A stretch of DNA of 64,000 nt from Phanerochaete sordida. Taxonomy: Eukaryota > Basidiomycota > Agaricomycetes > Polyporales > Phanerochaetaceae. This document shows, one piece after another, positions 1 through 9,949 of the stretch (the stretch's first letter is position 1; every line of letters begins with the position of its first letter). The notes under the pieces are model-generated. The model had not been told where the DNA came from and made no database searches. It was given only the letters and a program-made list of their open reading frames with translations. Made by a program: the position numbers and the translations under genes. The stretch lies in assembly GCA_019973155.2 (NCBI GenBank), contig BPQB01000033.1:279736-343735 (forward strand). The letters are read 5' to 3'.

Positions 1-189
1 CGTGCGCGGAGTGTACGTCTTGAAGAGGAGCGTCGGCGGGTGCCCGCGCGGCATCCAGGTGTACGAGTGCTTGAATTCGTTAGGCACCGTCTTCGGCGTC
101 GACGCGGACGGGAGGATGATCCGCTGCACGCAATAGAGGACGTAGAGCAGCAGCGCAGTGTTTACGGGTAGGCCGAGGTCGAACGACAT
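1..189 (-). CDS. Dap1/PGRMC-like cytochrome b5-fold haem protein (5' part only)
   Basis: Reading down from the ATG at 187-189, 63 codons stay open to the window edge. The protein opens with a short polar start, one hydrophobic segment (about residues 9-27), then a linker ending in LLFKTYTPRT. That membrane anchor plus the 'FKxYTPxT' lead-in is what I know from fungal Dap1 / progesterone-receptor-membrane-component homologues, which bind haem through a cytochrome b5-like fold and support sterol P450 enzymes at the ER. The haem domain itself lies outside the window, so the call rests on the N-terminus alone. The gene is divergent from the S9 hydrolase and shares a 328 bp intergenic region with it. 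Confidence 0.6.
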   Translation of the reverse strand, partial: MSFDLGLPVNTALLLYVLYCVQRIILPSASTPKTVPNEFKHSYTWMPRGHPPTLLFKTYTPRT

Positions 190-517
190 CGTGGTCAAGG
201 TCAAAGGTGTCGCCGCCGCTTTGCCGCCAGAGCGGACGTCACGGCTTGCTCCCTACCTCCACCGTCCCGGGTCGGAGTGCACTCTTGCGACGTTTCAGAC
301 TCTCTCCAAGTTTCGACAGGTCACAGCGGCATGGTGCGCGTCGGCGGGCTGCCTCCTTCGGGGACTATATGCTGGTCCAGGCTGTCTCCATTCGCGAGAG
401 GTCCGGGCCGCGTCGAGGACACGGACGATGTCATAGCGCTTTCGTAGTTGCACGCTCATATCGCACTCTGCTTCCGTCCTTCATCTCCCTCTGAACGACA
501 AAGCGATACAGGACAGA
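190..517. promoter_or_regulatory. shared divergent intergenic region
   Basis: This stretch lies between the starts of the Dap1-like gene (minus) and the S9 hydrolase (plus), so it must hold both promoters. I see pyrimidine-rich runs on both sides but no convincing TATA box. Short reading frames inside it overlap each other on both strands and resemble nothing. Confidence 0.5.
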
Positions 518-2851
518 ATGGCGCCGCGCGTAGCACCGTACGGCACTTGGGATAGTCCTATCACAGCCGACGCCATCGCGCAGAGCGTACGTGGTCATCT
601 CAAGCATACATGCATATGTACTGAGAGGGGTGTAGGCAAACAGCGTCGCGGAGATCTTCGTTGATCCAGTCACCTCTACCGTGTACCACGTCGAGAGTCG
701 TCCCTCCGAGGGTGGACGGTGTGCTATTGTCAAGACTGAAGGGGGCGTCGACCTTGTGGGAAAGGAGTTTAACTGTCGTACTGGAGTCCATGAGGTGCGC
801 GTTCTTTCACTCTTGACAAGGCGTATGCTTGACCTTTCCATAGTACGGAGGAGCTGCTGCAGCCGCATACAGCGGAACAGTATTCTTCTCGAACTTTGCC
901 GATGGCCGCGTTTACGCTGTGAAAGACGGGTCGGCTCCCACTCCTGTTACACCAGGTACGCGTTCGTTTCCAGTCCTTGACGTTCGTCGGCTTATGTCGC
1001 TGTCACAGAGAGCAAAGTGCTGCGTTATGCCAACTTCGCTGTGCATCCCAAGTTTCCCTACGTCCTTGTCTGTGTCTGCGAAGACCATACGCACCCAGAG
1101 CCTTCCGCGGTCTCAACGTCGCTCGTCACGATCAATACGATGACGCATTCCACCGAGCCTCTCGACGCTGTCGCGTCATTGGTCGCGGGCGCCGACTTCT
1201 ATGCCTCTCCGACTTTCTCGCCCGATGGGACGCGTCTCGCGTGGCAGCAGTGGAACCACCCCGACATGCCATGGACTGGCTCTGAGATCTACGTTGCGTC
1301 CATCGCCCTCGAAGGCGGTCGTGTGCAGATCAAGGACAAGGTTCTCGTCGCGGGCCGCGCGAAAGAGGTGTGCGCCGCGTTCCCGGCGTGGGTGAGCGAC
1401 CACACGCTTCTCTACACGAGCGACGTGAGCGGCTGGCACAACCCGTGGACATACGACCTGCGGACACAGAAGACGAGCGCCGTACTGCCCCAGCCCATCC
1501 CGGAAGACTTTGCGATGCCCCAGTGGGCGCTGGGCATGTCCTTCGGTGCGACCCTAGGCAATTTCAGCACCGCGGGCGTGACAGAGCATGTTCATGTGCA
1601 GGGCAGCACTGGCGAGGCACAGGTCGTGCTTTACAGCGCCATCCGCGCGGGCCGTGCCGTGCTCTACCTCCTCAGCCTACACAGCGGTACACTCGAGGAG
1701 CTCGAGTGCCCATACGTTACCGTCGAGTACGTGCGACGTGTCACGGCGGACTCCGTCGTGTTCCTCGGTGCGAAGACCGACGCTGGGCGCAAGGTCATCC
1801 TCTGCACGCTCAAGGAGTACTCAAAGCCGAAGTTCACGCCTCTCGGCACGCAGGACTCCAGCAAAGAGGCGTGGAAGGCGCTCTTCTCGCCCCCGCAGTC
1901 GCTCGTGCTCACGATCCCTGAAACCGGCGAGCCTCTCCACATCATGTTCCATCCACCTACAAACCCCGAGTACGTTGGTCCTGAGGGCGAGAAGCCGCCA
2001 TGCGTCGTATCCGTGCATGGAGGTCCAACGGGCATGGCGGACCAGGCTCTGGATTTGACGGCGCAGTACTTCACTAGCCGCGGCTTCGCTTGGTATGTGC
2101 TCCTTTGCCTTAGATGTCGACTGTCTACTGACTCACACCTGCAGGGTTGACGTGAACTACAGCGGCAGCAGCGGGTACGGCCGCCAATACATGTCCGTTT
2201 CATTTCCTCATCAGCTTTGCCGCCGACTGACACGCACACAGCGATCGCCTCGCCGGCCAGTGGGGCATCGCAGACGTGCGCGACTGCGCGCTGACCGTGC
2301 AGCAGCTCGCCGCCGCGCCGCACTCACTCATCGACGCCGCGCGCACCGCGATCCGCGGGCGCTCGTCGGGCGGGTACAGCGTGCTGCAGACGCTGTGCAT
2401 GTACCCGACGGCGTTCGCGGCCGGGACGTCGCACTTTGGCATCAGCGACCTGCGCAAGCTCGACGAGTTCACGCACAAGTTCGAGAGCCGCTACTGCGAG
2501 GGCCTCCTCGGCGGCACGCCCGCCGAGTGTGGCGACGTCTACGACGCGCGCAGCCCGATACACAACGCGGACAAGATCCAGTCGCCGCTCCTGGTGCGTG
2601 CTATCGATGGCGAGTAAGGGTGCTGCTGCTGATGTTCTGTGCAGGTGCTCCAGGGCTCCGAGGACGCGGTCGTGCCGCCCGAGCAGGCGGAGCTTATCGT
2701 CAAGTCTATCCGCGACCGCGGAGGCAAGGTCGAGTACATCGTCTTCGAGGGCGAGGGCCACGGCTGGCGCAAGGCCGAGAACGTCAAGCGTTCTCTCGAA
2801 GAGGAGCTGCACTTCTACGAAGGTGTCTTTGGTCTGAAGCGCGCCGCATGA
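518..2851 (+). CDS. S9-family prolyl oligopeptidase / dipeptidyl-peptidase-like serine hydrolase
   Basis: Seven exons join in phase: 518-586, 636-794, 844-955, 1009-2092, 2145-2192, 2242-2593, 2645-2851, giving 676 residues with no signal peptide (probably cytosolic). The start was chosen because MAPRVAPYGTWDSPITADAI matches the usual opening of this fungal S9 group. The N-terminal two thirds is a beta-propeller (for example 'SPDGTRLAWQQW', 'FPAWVSD'). The C-terminal alpha/beta hydrolase domain has the nucleophile motif GRSSGG (Ser532), Asp615 in 'GSEDAVVP' and His647 in 'GEGHGW', so the triad is complete. The family cleaves peptides or acyl-amino acids from N-termini; which substrate applies here cannot be told. 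Introns are 48-57 nt, all GT-AG. Confidence 0.88.
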
Positions 2852-3299
2852 GAAGGGAGGTGTAAAGATTAATCGCAATGCTGCTGTACAACAGGTCGAG
2901 AATTACAAAGAAATGACGTACTTCTACGGGGCGTGTACTGTCACCAGCACCCGAAACGAACGAAAGCCTGCTGCGGATAGGTATAGTGACAGTTGCTGGC
3001 TCTGTCGAGGTAAAGTGGCAAGGGTGAGCAGCCCAATTCGGATGTGGCGCATGCACATGGGCTCCGTCGCAGGCCGCGCCCGCTGAGGCGCCACCATCCC
3101 CTCATGTTCCGCGGTGGCTGACCCCCCTGGTCCTCCTGTCGTCATCGACGTTCTCAGGGGTGATCTCGCTGACGTCAAAGGGCAATGACAGCGTGCTCGC
3201 CCAGAGGCTGACATCCTCATTCCGGAAGTTCCGCAGGACGCGCCCTCGCCTATAATAATCGCGAGCAAGCCTCTCGGCTGCACCCCCTCCTCCTTCCTC
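2852..3299. other. intergenic, no gene seen
   Basis: This is the 3' flank of the S9 hydrolase leading into repeat copy 1. A TATA-like 'cctataataatc' at about 3249-3260 sits just upstream of the repeat and could drive its transcription. No coding signal is convincing on either strand. Confidence 0.4.
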
Positions 3300-4840
3300 C
3301 TCACCACCATCTCCTCTGCTTCCTCCCCTGCCCGCTGGTCCGGCATGGCTCAATCCTCAACCTCTCACGAAGATCCCCAAGAGCGCGCGTGCAGTGTCAA
3401 GACCGGGTCTCCTCAAGTCCATGGGCGAAGCGTCAAGACGGGACGCCGACGCTGCGGGTGGCGCCGCGGTGTCGGCGAGGTGACCTGTTTCTGTTCCCCG
3501 GCGGTCTGCGCGCGGGTCTGCTGTACTTGCCTTCCGTCTCACCGCCTGCACTCTGCTGTAGGCTGAGTCGACACCGACGCACCCGCAAGACGACCCGCGC
3601 ATCGAGCTCGGCACGCAAGACGCAAGAGCAGGACCCGGCCGGAAAGCGCGCGGAGGGCTGACGAGCCCGGTGAGGCGTGGCTCTCGGCGGCGGTCAAGTA
3701 GTACTCTCGTGTTCTGCGTTCTGAGCTCGCTGATCTCGCGCTTTGCATGAGCTTTTACAGGTCCCGATTTCAGTGTCGCTAGGCTCGCGGACGCAGATCC
3801 AAGACCTTGCCCGCCCGCCTCAAGCCATCGCGACCTCGCTGGTGCGCCTTCCCACCCTGCCGTCCTCTACGTCTCTGCGTTGACCCTCCCCCAGCGTCTT
3901 TGATTTTTGCAGATACGACCGTCGCCCAGCTCTCCACGCTCGGCTCCCGGGACCGGTCGGAAAGCGGGGCCCGAGGCCTGATCACACCGATGACGGCCCG
4001 CCTGCTCTCGACCGCGGTTTGCGCTTTCTCCTCCCGCATGTCGGCTGCGCTCCATGTACATCCTTCCGCCGCTGACACACATCTTCCCTCGCGTTTAGCT
4101 CGCTGGCCGTGTTTATTCCCTAGTACGTGCGCAGCTGCTCTTTCGACGTGCGACGGCGGCTGACATGCGTTTCCCCTAGGACCTGCCGCCGACCTCGCAT
4201 ACGACGGTCGTACAGTTAGCCGCCGATTTCGAGGACACGCGGAGGGGAGGGCGGTGCCGTGGGCCAGAGTGGTGTGGCCGCAGGCGGGGGTTGGCCTCCC
4301 CGCCTTGCACACACACCCGCTCTCGGCACCGGGGAGGGTGGGAGGAGCAGTCGAGGTACGTACACTCCTCTTATGCTCGCGTGGTATGCGCTGACTATGT
4401 TGTATGGTAGAGCATCGTATGCGTCGTCGCGCAGCGATGGCTCCATGTCGTCGACTATCATCGTTTGTCGCCGCTCGTCCTTCTTCTCCTGCGCTTGCTG
4501 ACGACTGTCCCATAGAAGTCAGCCCCTACTCTCGCGTGCTTCGCGCACACCCGCGATTATCCTTGGACGCTCCCGCGTCACCCGACCAGGGTACGTCGGC
4601 TTCCATTACCCACCCGTGCCATGCTCATCATGAGTCTGCAGATCTCGGCGGTATCGGATCGAATCGTTTCTGCTTTGCTCGCCTGCGCGCCTGGTTTCGC
4701 TGCTTTGCTTGTTTATTCTTACTACACTATTTTTGTAATATTGTGGCTGGGGGAAGGGGAGGGGCGGGCGTGACTGCAAGCCGAAGTCTGGCCAGCTTCG
4801 ACTTGCAGCCACATCCGCGGTGGGCGGGGGTGGGGAAGTT
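3300..4840 (+). repeat. hairpin-ended repeat family, copy 1
   Basis: The stretch matches, block by block and in the same order, 20330-22650 (minus) and 31850-33610 (plus). Shared blocks include the 'agtgtcaagaccgggtc' start, the 'gaggtgacctgtttc' block, the 'gacccggccggaaagcgcgc' block, the 'gcggggcccgaggcctgatc' block and the 'gcagtgccgtg/ctctcggcaccg' region. It ends near an inverted repeat at 4770-4812. Copy 1 has one version of the unit that is tandemly amplified in copy 2. No protein is recognisable; open frames are short and not conserved between copies. Boundaries are approximate and I see no clear target-site duplication, so the class (non-autonomous transposon, satellite-bearing repeat or spliced non-coding gene) stays open. 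Confidence 0.75.
4770..4812. repeat. terminal hairpin of repeat copy 1
   Basis: An inverted repeat with arms around 'ctgcaagccgaag' and 'cttcgacttgcag' closes on the palindromic centre 'tggcca'. The same hairpin occurs in copies 2 and 3, with only one or two changes, which here weaken arm pairing. Confidence 0.8.
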
Positions 4841-5316
4841 AGCCACTTCTTCACCTTCGCCGGGGGCGGCGGACGGGGGTTGCTGTTTTTGTGAAGAGCT
4901 GTCCCTCCGCTGCAGGCAGCCGTTGCTAACGGGCGCCTATTTCATTGCGCTGGATAACTTCGTCCATACCGTGATTTTATTCGTCTATGGGTACGCGTCG
5001 CCTCGGTTGCCAGATGTGGCGCAGAGGCTTGGAAAGGCAAAAAATATGTCTGTGCTGTGACACACAGAGTAATCAGTGGCAGATTGAATATCTGATGAGC
5101 TCTGGGGCCTGAATTTGAGTGTTGAGTCGAGACAACCGCAGGCCTCGCTGGGCGGGCTGGAGGACGCCACAGCCTATTTGGGGCGGACACGCGTGCGGCG
5201 GCACGTGCCCGTGCGTCTGCCCGCCCACGGCGCCTATAAGCGGAAACCGCTCATTCCTGTTCCTCGTCCGTGCACCGACCCACACACACGCCCAGCACCC
5301 GCCGCCGCCCCCAGCG
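4841..5316. other. intergenic region upstream of NC2-alpha
   Basis: This is unique sequence between the repeat end and the NC2-alpha start, with no gene seen. It carries the NC2-alpha promoter, including the TATA element listed separately. Confidence 0.45.
5235..5240 (+). promoter_or_regulatory. TATA-like element of NC2-alpha gene
   Basis: 'tataag' within 'gcgcctataagcgg' lies 77 bp before the NC2-alpha ATG, a typical distance for this genome. Confidence 0.45.
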
Positions 5317-6221
5317 ATGAAGAACAAGAACAAGCAGACCAAGTTCCCCGTGGTGCGTGCCCCCGGCTCTGCCATGCAACTGCACGCTGACCGTCGGGCG
5401 CCGCCCGCTCCCCTCGCTTTGCACCGCACCTGTGTACGCCCGTGCACACCGGCCGCAGGCACGCATCAAGCGCATCATGCAGAAGGACGAGGAGGTCGGC
5501 AAGGTCGCGCAGGCGACGCCCGTCGTCATCTGTGAGTCCCCGCGCCCGCGCGCGCGAGCTGTTCTGACCGGGCGCAGCGAAGGCGCTCGAGATGTTCCTG
5601 CAGACGATCGTGCAAGAGGCCGCGAAGGTCACCGCTGAGCGCGGCGCGAAGAAGGTCGAGGCGTACCACCTGTGCGTGTCCCCTCCGCTCCCTCCGCCGC
5701 CCACCCCAGCCCCAGCCCCGCCCTCATGTGAATTCTGCGCCCCCACCGCCGTACGCTGACACCCCCACAGCAAACACGCCGTCGAGACCGTCGAGACACT
5801 CGACTTCCTCAAGGAGATCGTCGAGGGCGTGCCCGACCCGAGCGCAGGCGGGACCATCGACCTCGCTGCCGAGGCCGCTGAGAAGGCCGCGGCGAAGAAA
5901 CGCGCGCGTCCGCGGCGCGCGCCCGCTGCCGCGACGGCCCCCCCCGGCGACGACGACGACGAGGCGCCGGCCCCGCCGAAGCGGCGGCGGCGCAAGGCCG
6001 AGCCGAAGGCGGACGGGGCAGCACCCGCGGCGCCGCGGCGGAGGGGCAAGGCGGCGAGCGCGCCGAAGCAGGAGGAGCCCGAGGAGGAGTACGACGCGCC
6101 CGAGCCCGAGGAGGGCGTGCGCGCGAGCGACGACATGGACCAGGACTACGACGAGCCTGAGGAGGAGGAAGAGGACGTGCCGTCACGCGCAAGGGCGGGC
6201 GACGATGAGTGGGACGGGTAG
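5317..6221 (+). CDS. NC2 alpha (DRAP1/Bur6) transcription regulator subunit
   Basis: Four exons (5317-5352, 5459-5531, 5578-5671, 5771-6221) give 217 residues. Residues about 9-90 form a histone fold with the family signature: 'KFPVARIKRIMQKDEEVGK', then 'VVISKALEMFLQ' and 'KHAVETVETLDFLKEIV'. NC2 alpha pairs with NC2 beta (Dr1) and binds TBP on promoter DNA, blocking TFIIA/TFIIB or helping at some promoters; it acts in the nucleus. The C-terminal half is low complexity, with basic RRRRK-like clusters followed by a strongly acidic tail. The first exon has only 12 codons, which is common in fungal genes of this kind. It converges on Sld5, the stop codons being 104 bp apart. Confidence 0.92.
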
Positions 6222-6325
6222 CGTGCGTGCGAGAGTACATTGTATTATAGCTATTTTGGAGGTATTACATCGAGGTGTGGTATCTGGGTCTGTATGTGTG
6301 CTCTCTGATATGAAGGCTGGCGTGC

Positions 6326-7485
6326 TCATACGAGCTCAACTTCTCCACGCGCGAGCAATTGCTCTATAACGTGGTAAGGCGTGAGCGATATCTGCCCTCG
6401 TTCCATCTCCATTGACGAGCCACTGCAAAAACCGCTCAGCATCCACAAGGCTCAAAGTAACTGCATGAGGATGGCTCACTCTGGTAGATGTACCGGCGGA
6501 CACTGCACGAGTGCATGCGCGAACACTGCTCGCGTTTTGTCTGGTCTTGAAACTAAGGAAAGACACGCGACCAGCATGCCAGGTCAGAAAACAGCGACGC
6601 GCAGTGAGACGAGCACGTACTCATCGGCGGCATGAACGGCACGTTGTCATCGAGTCCGCGTTGCTCTTCTGGTAGCGCGTCGAGCACTGCACGCGTGAAG
6701 TGTGATTCTGTCAACGCGGCGTATCTGTTGGGAGCTCAGCTACTTCGTTCTGATGACTCTGGGTTCGAGAGTGTATGTGTGGTGGAAGGCGGAAGAGCGC
6801 GAAGGGTCATGCTGAAGAGACGTACCGCTGTGCGTGCTCCAGCTCTGCCTGCGTCAACCGTTCGCGCATTTCTGGTGTTTCCACGATGTACCTCGCATAC
6901 TTTTCGATCTACGCGTGTCACGTCAGCCCCTTCGGCCCACCAAAACAGCTAGAAGACGCACCTTGTGGAGCCGCGTGCGGATGTACGCCCGGAGCGCAAA
7001 CCGCGCGCGCTCAGCCTCGGTCTGCACGAGCATGATCCGGAAGTGCTCGTCCTCGCTGCTGTCGGGGTCCGCGCGCAGCAGCGCGACGTCGTCCGTCTAC
7101 CGCCGCGCGTCAGCCCTCCGCCCCGCCCCACACCACACACGCCGCACAGCACGCCGCACACCCCGCCCGCACCCGGCGCACTGCGCGCGCGGCCACGCAC
7201 CTGCTTCTTGATGTGGTCCAGCAGCCGCGCGAGCAGGCCCTCCTGCGCGTGCAGCACGTCCGGCGCGTGCCGCTCGTTCATCCAGTGCCGCAGCAGCTGC
7301 TCGAACGGCGTCTCCGCCGAGGGAGGCGGCGGCCGGAAGTCGACGCGGCGCGGCGCGCGCGCGGGCTCGTCGTCGGCCGCGCGTGCGACGAGAGGGGGAT
7401 CGTCGACGTCCATCGCGGTGTCACGGCGGGCGCGGGAGGGCCCTGCTGCGGGCATGCCCCAGCCGTCGTCGTCGTAGTGCGCCAT
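6326..7485 (-). CDS. SLD5: GINS complex subunit Sld5
   Basis: Six exons on the minus strand (7201-7485, 6962-7096, 6826-6908, 6621-6724, 6480-6552, 6326-6422) give 258 residues with every junction in phase. The recognised motif is 'LLRHWMNERHAPDVL' (about residues 63-77), followed by helical segments 'FRIMLVQTEAERARFALRAY' and 'EKYARYIVETPEMRERL'. The protein ends in the small C-terminal B domain, '..SLTPYHVIEQLLARGEVELV', which closes most Sld5 proteins. Sld5 joins Psf1-3 to make GINS, part of the CMG replicative helicase. The first 55 residues are an acidic and proline-rich extension of low complexity. Confidence 0.92.
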
Positions 7486-7857
7486 CGAGTGGGGTGGTGG
7501 GGGTGTTGTGCAAGGAGGAGGTGGACGCGCGGGAGGCGGCTTAATGGGCGCTAGTAGACACCAGGTGCTGCTTTTGGTCAAGTGGTTCGAGTCGCGGACG
7601 GTATGTCGGAAAATGCTGGCGATGCCGTGCTTGATTGAGACGAAAATTACAGTGTGTGAATGTACAGGAGATAAATAGGATTGGGTGCATGTGGGAGGTG
7701 TTGTACAATGGATGAAGGAGTGAAGCGGACAGAAATACAATATAGTGCAATAACCTTCCAAAACCATTCCAAAACCGTGAGCTCTATGTGGTGTGAATGC
7801 GAGAGTGAAGTGATGACTGAGGGAGGTGGATGGGGGATCGAGAAAGGGTGCTGCAGC
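7486..7857. other. Sld5 upstream region / 3' flank of zinc-finger gene
   Basis: Both neighbours are on the minus strand, so this holds the Sld5 promoter and the zinc-finger gene's 3' end. A run resembling a tRNA T-loop ('ggttcgagtc' near 7584) has no matching acceptor stem. Nothing else is seen. Confidence 0.4.
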
Positions 7858-9122
7858 CTATCGCCTCTTCGTCACCTTGCCGCTAGTCTGCTTCTTGGCC
7901 TTAGGCTTGAGCGTAGACTTGGACGGGGACTTGGGCACCGGTGTCGACGCCATGGGCGATGGCTCGTCTTCGGCTACTGTCGAGTCTGTGGTGCCACTGG
8001 TCGGGTGCATCAGCGTCGCGACTTGCCAAAATCAGCGCAAAGACTCACTGTTTCTTGGCCACATGGCTCGCCCTATTACTCTTCTGTACGGCGCCGTATC
8101 TGCAGTGTGGGCACTGGTACGGTTTCCTGAACAAATGGAACCGGTCAGCGTGCGCCCCTAAAGAAGACAAAACAAGACGTACTGCTCCTGCGGCAGGTGT
8201 GTCAGCACGTGCCGTGTCTTCTCGTATTTGTTGGCACAAATCTTGCCGCACTTCTGGCACGGCGTGGAAGAATCCTGGTTGTCGATGAGCACGCCGCCAC
8301 TCGGAGCACCAGAGGGTGTCTCACCTTGTCGTCGCTGTCCAGGTACGTCTCTATGCAATGGTCCATCTCCGCGTCCACCTCATCGTCACGAACCTCCTCC
8401 TTCACCACCTTCCTCGCCTTCCTCGCGCGTGGGGGCAAGGCGAGGACCTCTTCGACCTCGGCCTCCTCCTCGTCCACACGCTTGCGCTTCCCGGCCTTCC
8501 CTCCTTTCCCAGCCTTAGTCGGCGCAGCAGGGGTGGCAGGGGCGGCAGGGGAAGCAGGGATGGCGGGGGTGGCAGGAGGCGCGGGCGCGGGCGCGGGTGC
8601 GCGAGCCGCACGGCGCGTGCTCTTGCGCGTCTGCGGCGCGTCGTCTGCCGGCTCCGGCAGCGCGGCGAACGCGACGCGCTTCGTCGCCTTCGCGAGGAGG
8701 TCCTTCGTCGGCAGCACGAGGGCCTCGCTCGACGGCGTGTTCACGACGGTCGTGCACGGCGTGCTCGCGGAGGAGAGGCGCGGCGAGGCCGTCGGCGTCG
8801 ACGCGGGTGTCGCGGTCGTGGACGAGCTGCGCGACGAGGGGCCGCTCGAGTCCGCGGACGTGCTCGGCTGCGCGGTGGTGAGCGCGGAGAAGAGCACTGA
8901 GAGCTCGGCGGTGGCGGGTGGCGTGGGCGCGGCGGCGGGCTCGCTGGGCGTGTAGACCCAATACAAGTCGAGCAAGGCGACTTCGGCGAGCATGTTGAGC
9001 GCGTCGGGACGCTCGATCGTGCCGCGGGACCATGTCTTCTTGTTGTAGCTGTCGGGCATCCAGACTGGAACAGAAGGGGCAGAAGAAGATGCGGAGGAAG
9101 AGGCAGCAGCCGCGGACGCCAT
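7858..9122 (-). CDS. C2H2 zinc-finger protein (two fingers), probable DNA-binding regulator
   Basis: Four exons (8325-9122, 8183-8274, 8049-8126, 7858-7996) give 368 residues. The first 260 are low complexity: Ala/Ser/Pro-rich, then a basic KRKR stretch at the end of a Pro/Ala run (nuclear signal-like) and an acidic patch. Two fingers follow: C272-x2-C275-x12-H288-x3-H292 and C302-x2-C305-x12-H318-x4-H323, joined by a short linker ending 'EQKPY' like the classic TGEKPY linker. The tail is Lys-rich. The last acceptor was chosen ('gaccag' at 7997-8002) because it completes His323 and keeps an open C-terminus. The target genes cannot be told. Confidence 0.8.
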
Positions 9123-9253
9123 CGTAGCAGTAGCAAGTGTATGAATTGTTCAAGAGGCGGGAGTGTCTCAACGCAAAGCGCGACGGCGAGGGCAAAGCTC
9201 AGGACGTCGACGAGAGGAGCAAAGACGGTCTGAGCACCCCATCCTGCTCGATC

Positions 9254-9261
9254 CTTTTATA
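9254..9261 (-). promoter_or_regulatory. TATA box of zinc-finger gene
   Basis: On the minus strand this reads TATAAAAG, about 132 bp before the start codon at 9122. A CCAAT-type motif ('agccaatggc', about 9364-9373) lies further upstream. Confidence 0.5.
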
Positions 9262-9949
9262 CCCCACGCCCTCTGGCTCACAGGAGGGCACGACGGACAA
9301 TGAGCCTCTCAGTTTCTTTCACCTTTGCCCTCGTCGAGTGGCGGGAGGTTTCTTTCATGGCGGGAGCCAATGGCAGGCGGGGCCCTCGTTCCTTAGTCTG
9401 ACGGGCGCCCGTCGCACAAAGACCAGGCAGACAAAGACGAGTGGCAGTGGGCACGCGCCCGAGGGTGGTTTGCCACTCGCCTGATGGGCACGTTGCATGC
9501 CGCCCCCCGCCCCAGTACGACGTCCTGTGCCGTTCTGTACCTTTAGCTGAGGTGCATCTTCGCGTTCTGTATGTTCAGTGCGATGGTAGAGTGCGCGTAG
9601 ATTAGGGAAAGGCTACGGAAAGCCTGGGACGGAGGGACGGTGCATCGACCAGCCTCCCGGCAGGCCCAGCAGCCCGGCCATTTAAGCAAGGGGGGCATTT
9701 ATAGCTGCGCCCGGACCGCTGCCAGGGGTCCCTAGCCATCTTGAGACAACCGATGACTCACCGTGCGCGTCGGTCACGGTGACCGAGTGGCGAGGAACAA
9801 TGGACGGCATCGGGATCGAGATTCGATAATGTATTGTGCTCGTCGAGAGCATGCGTATAGGGGCACCTAGGTAGCATCTGGACCCTCATCAGCTGAGAAG
9901 CAGAACACAGGAAGAGAGACAAGCACAGAGGAAGACGCAAAATGGCGGC
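9262..9949. other. intergenic, no gene seen
   Basis: This is the distal upstream region of the zinc-finger gene and the 3' flank of the RhoGEF-like gene. Short overlapping frames are present without recognisable products. Confidence 0.4.

Noticed and set aside
3779..4513. 244-codon minus frame in repeat copy 1
   Set aside because: It is not preserved in the other two copies, is in antisense to block order, and has no recognisable content.
5234..6136. 300-codon minus frame over NC2-alpha
   Set aside because: It is the antisense shadow of the low-complexity tail and introns of NC2-alpha.
7520..7600. tRNA-like T-loop 'ggttcgagtc'
   Set aside because: No 7-bp acceptor stem, D-arm or anticodon arm can be placed around it on either strand.
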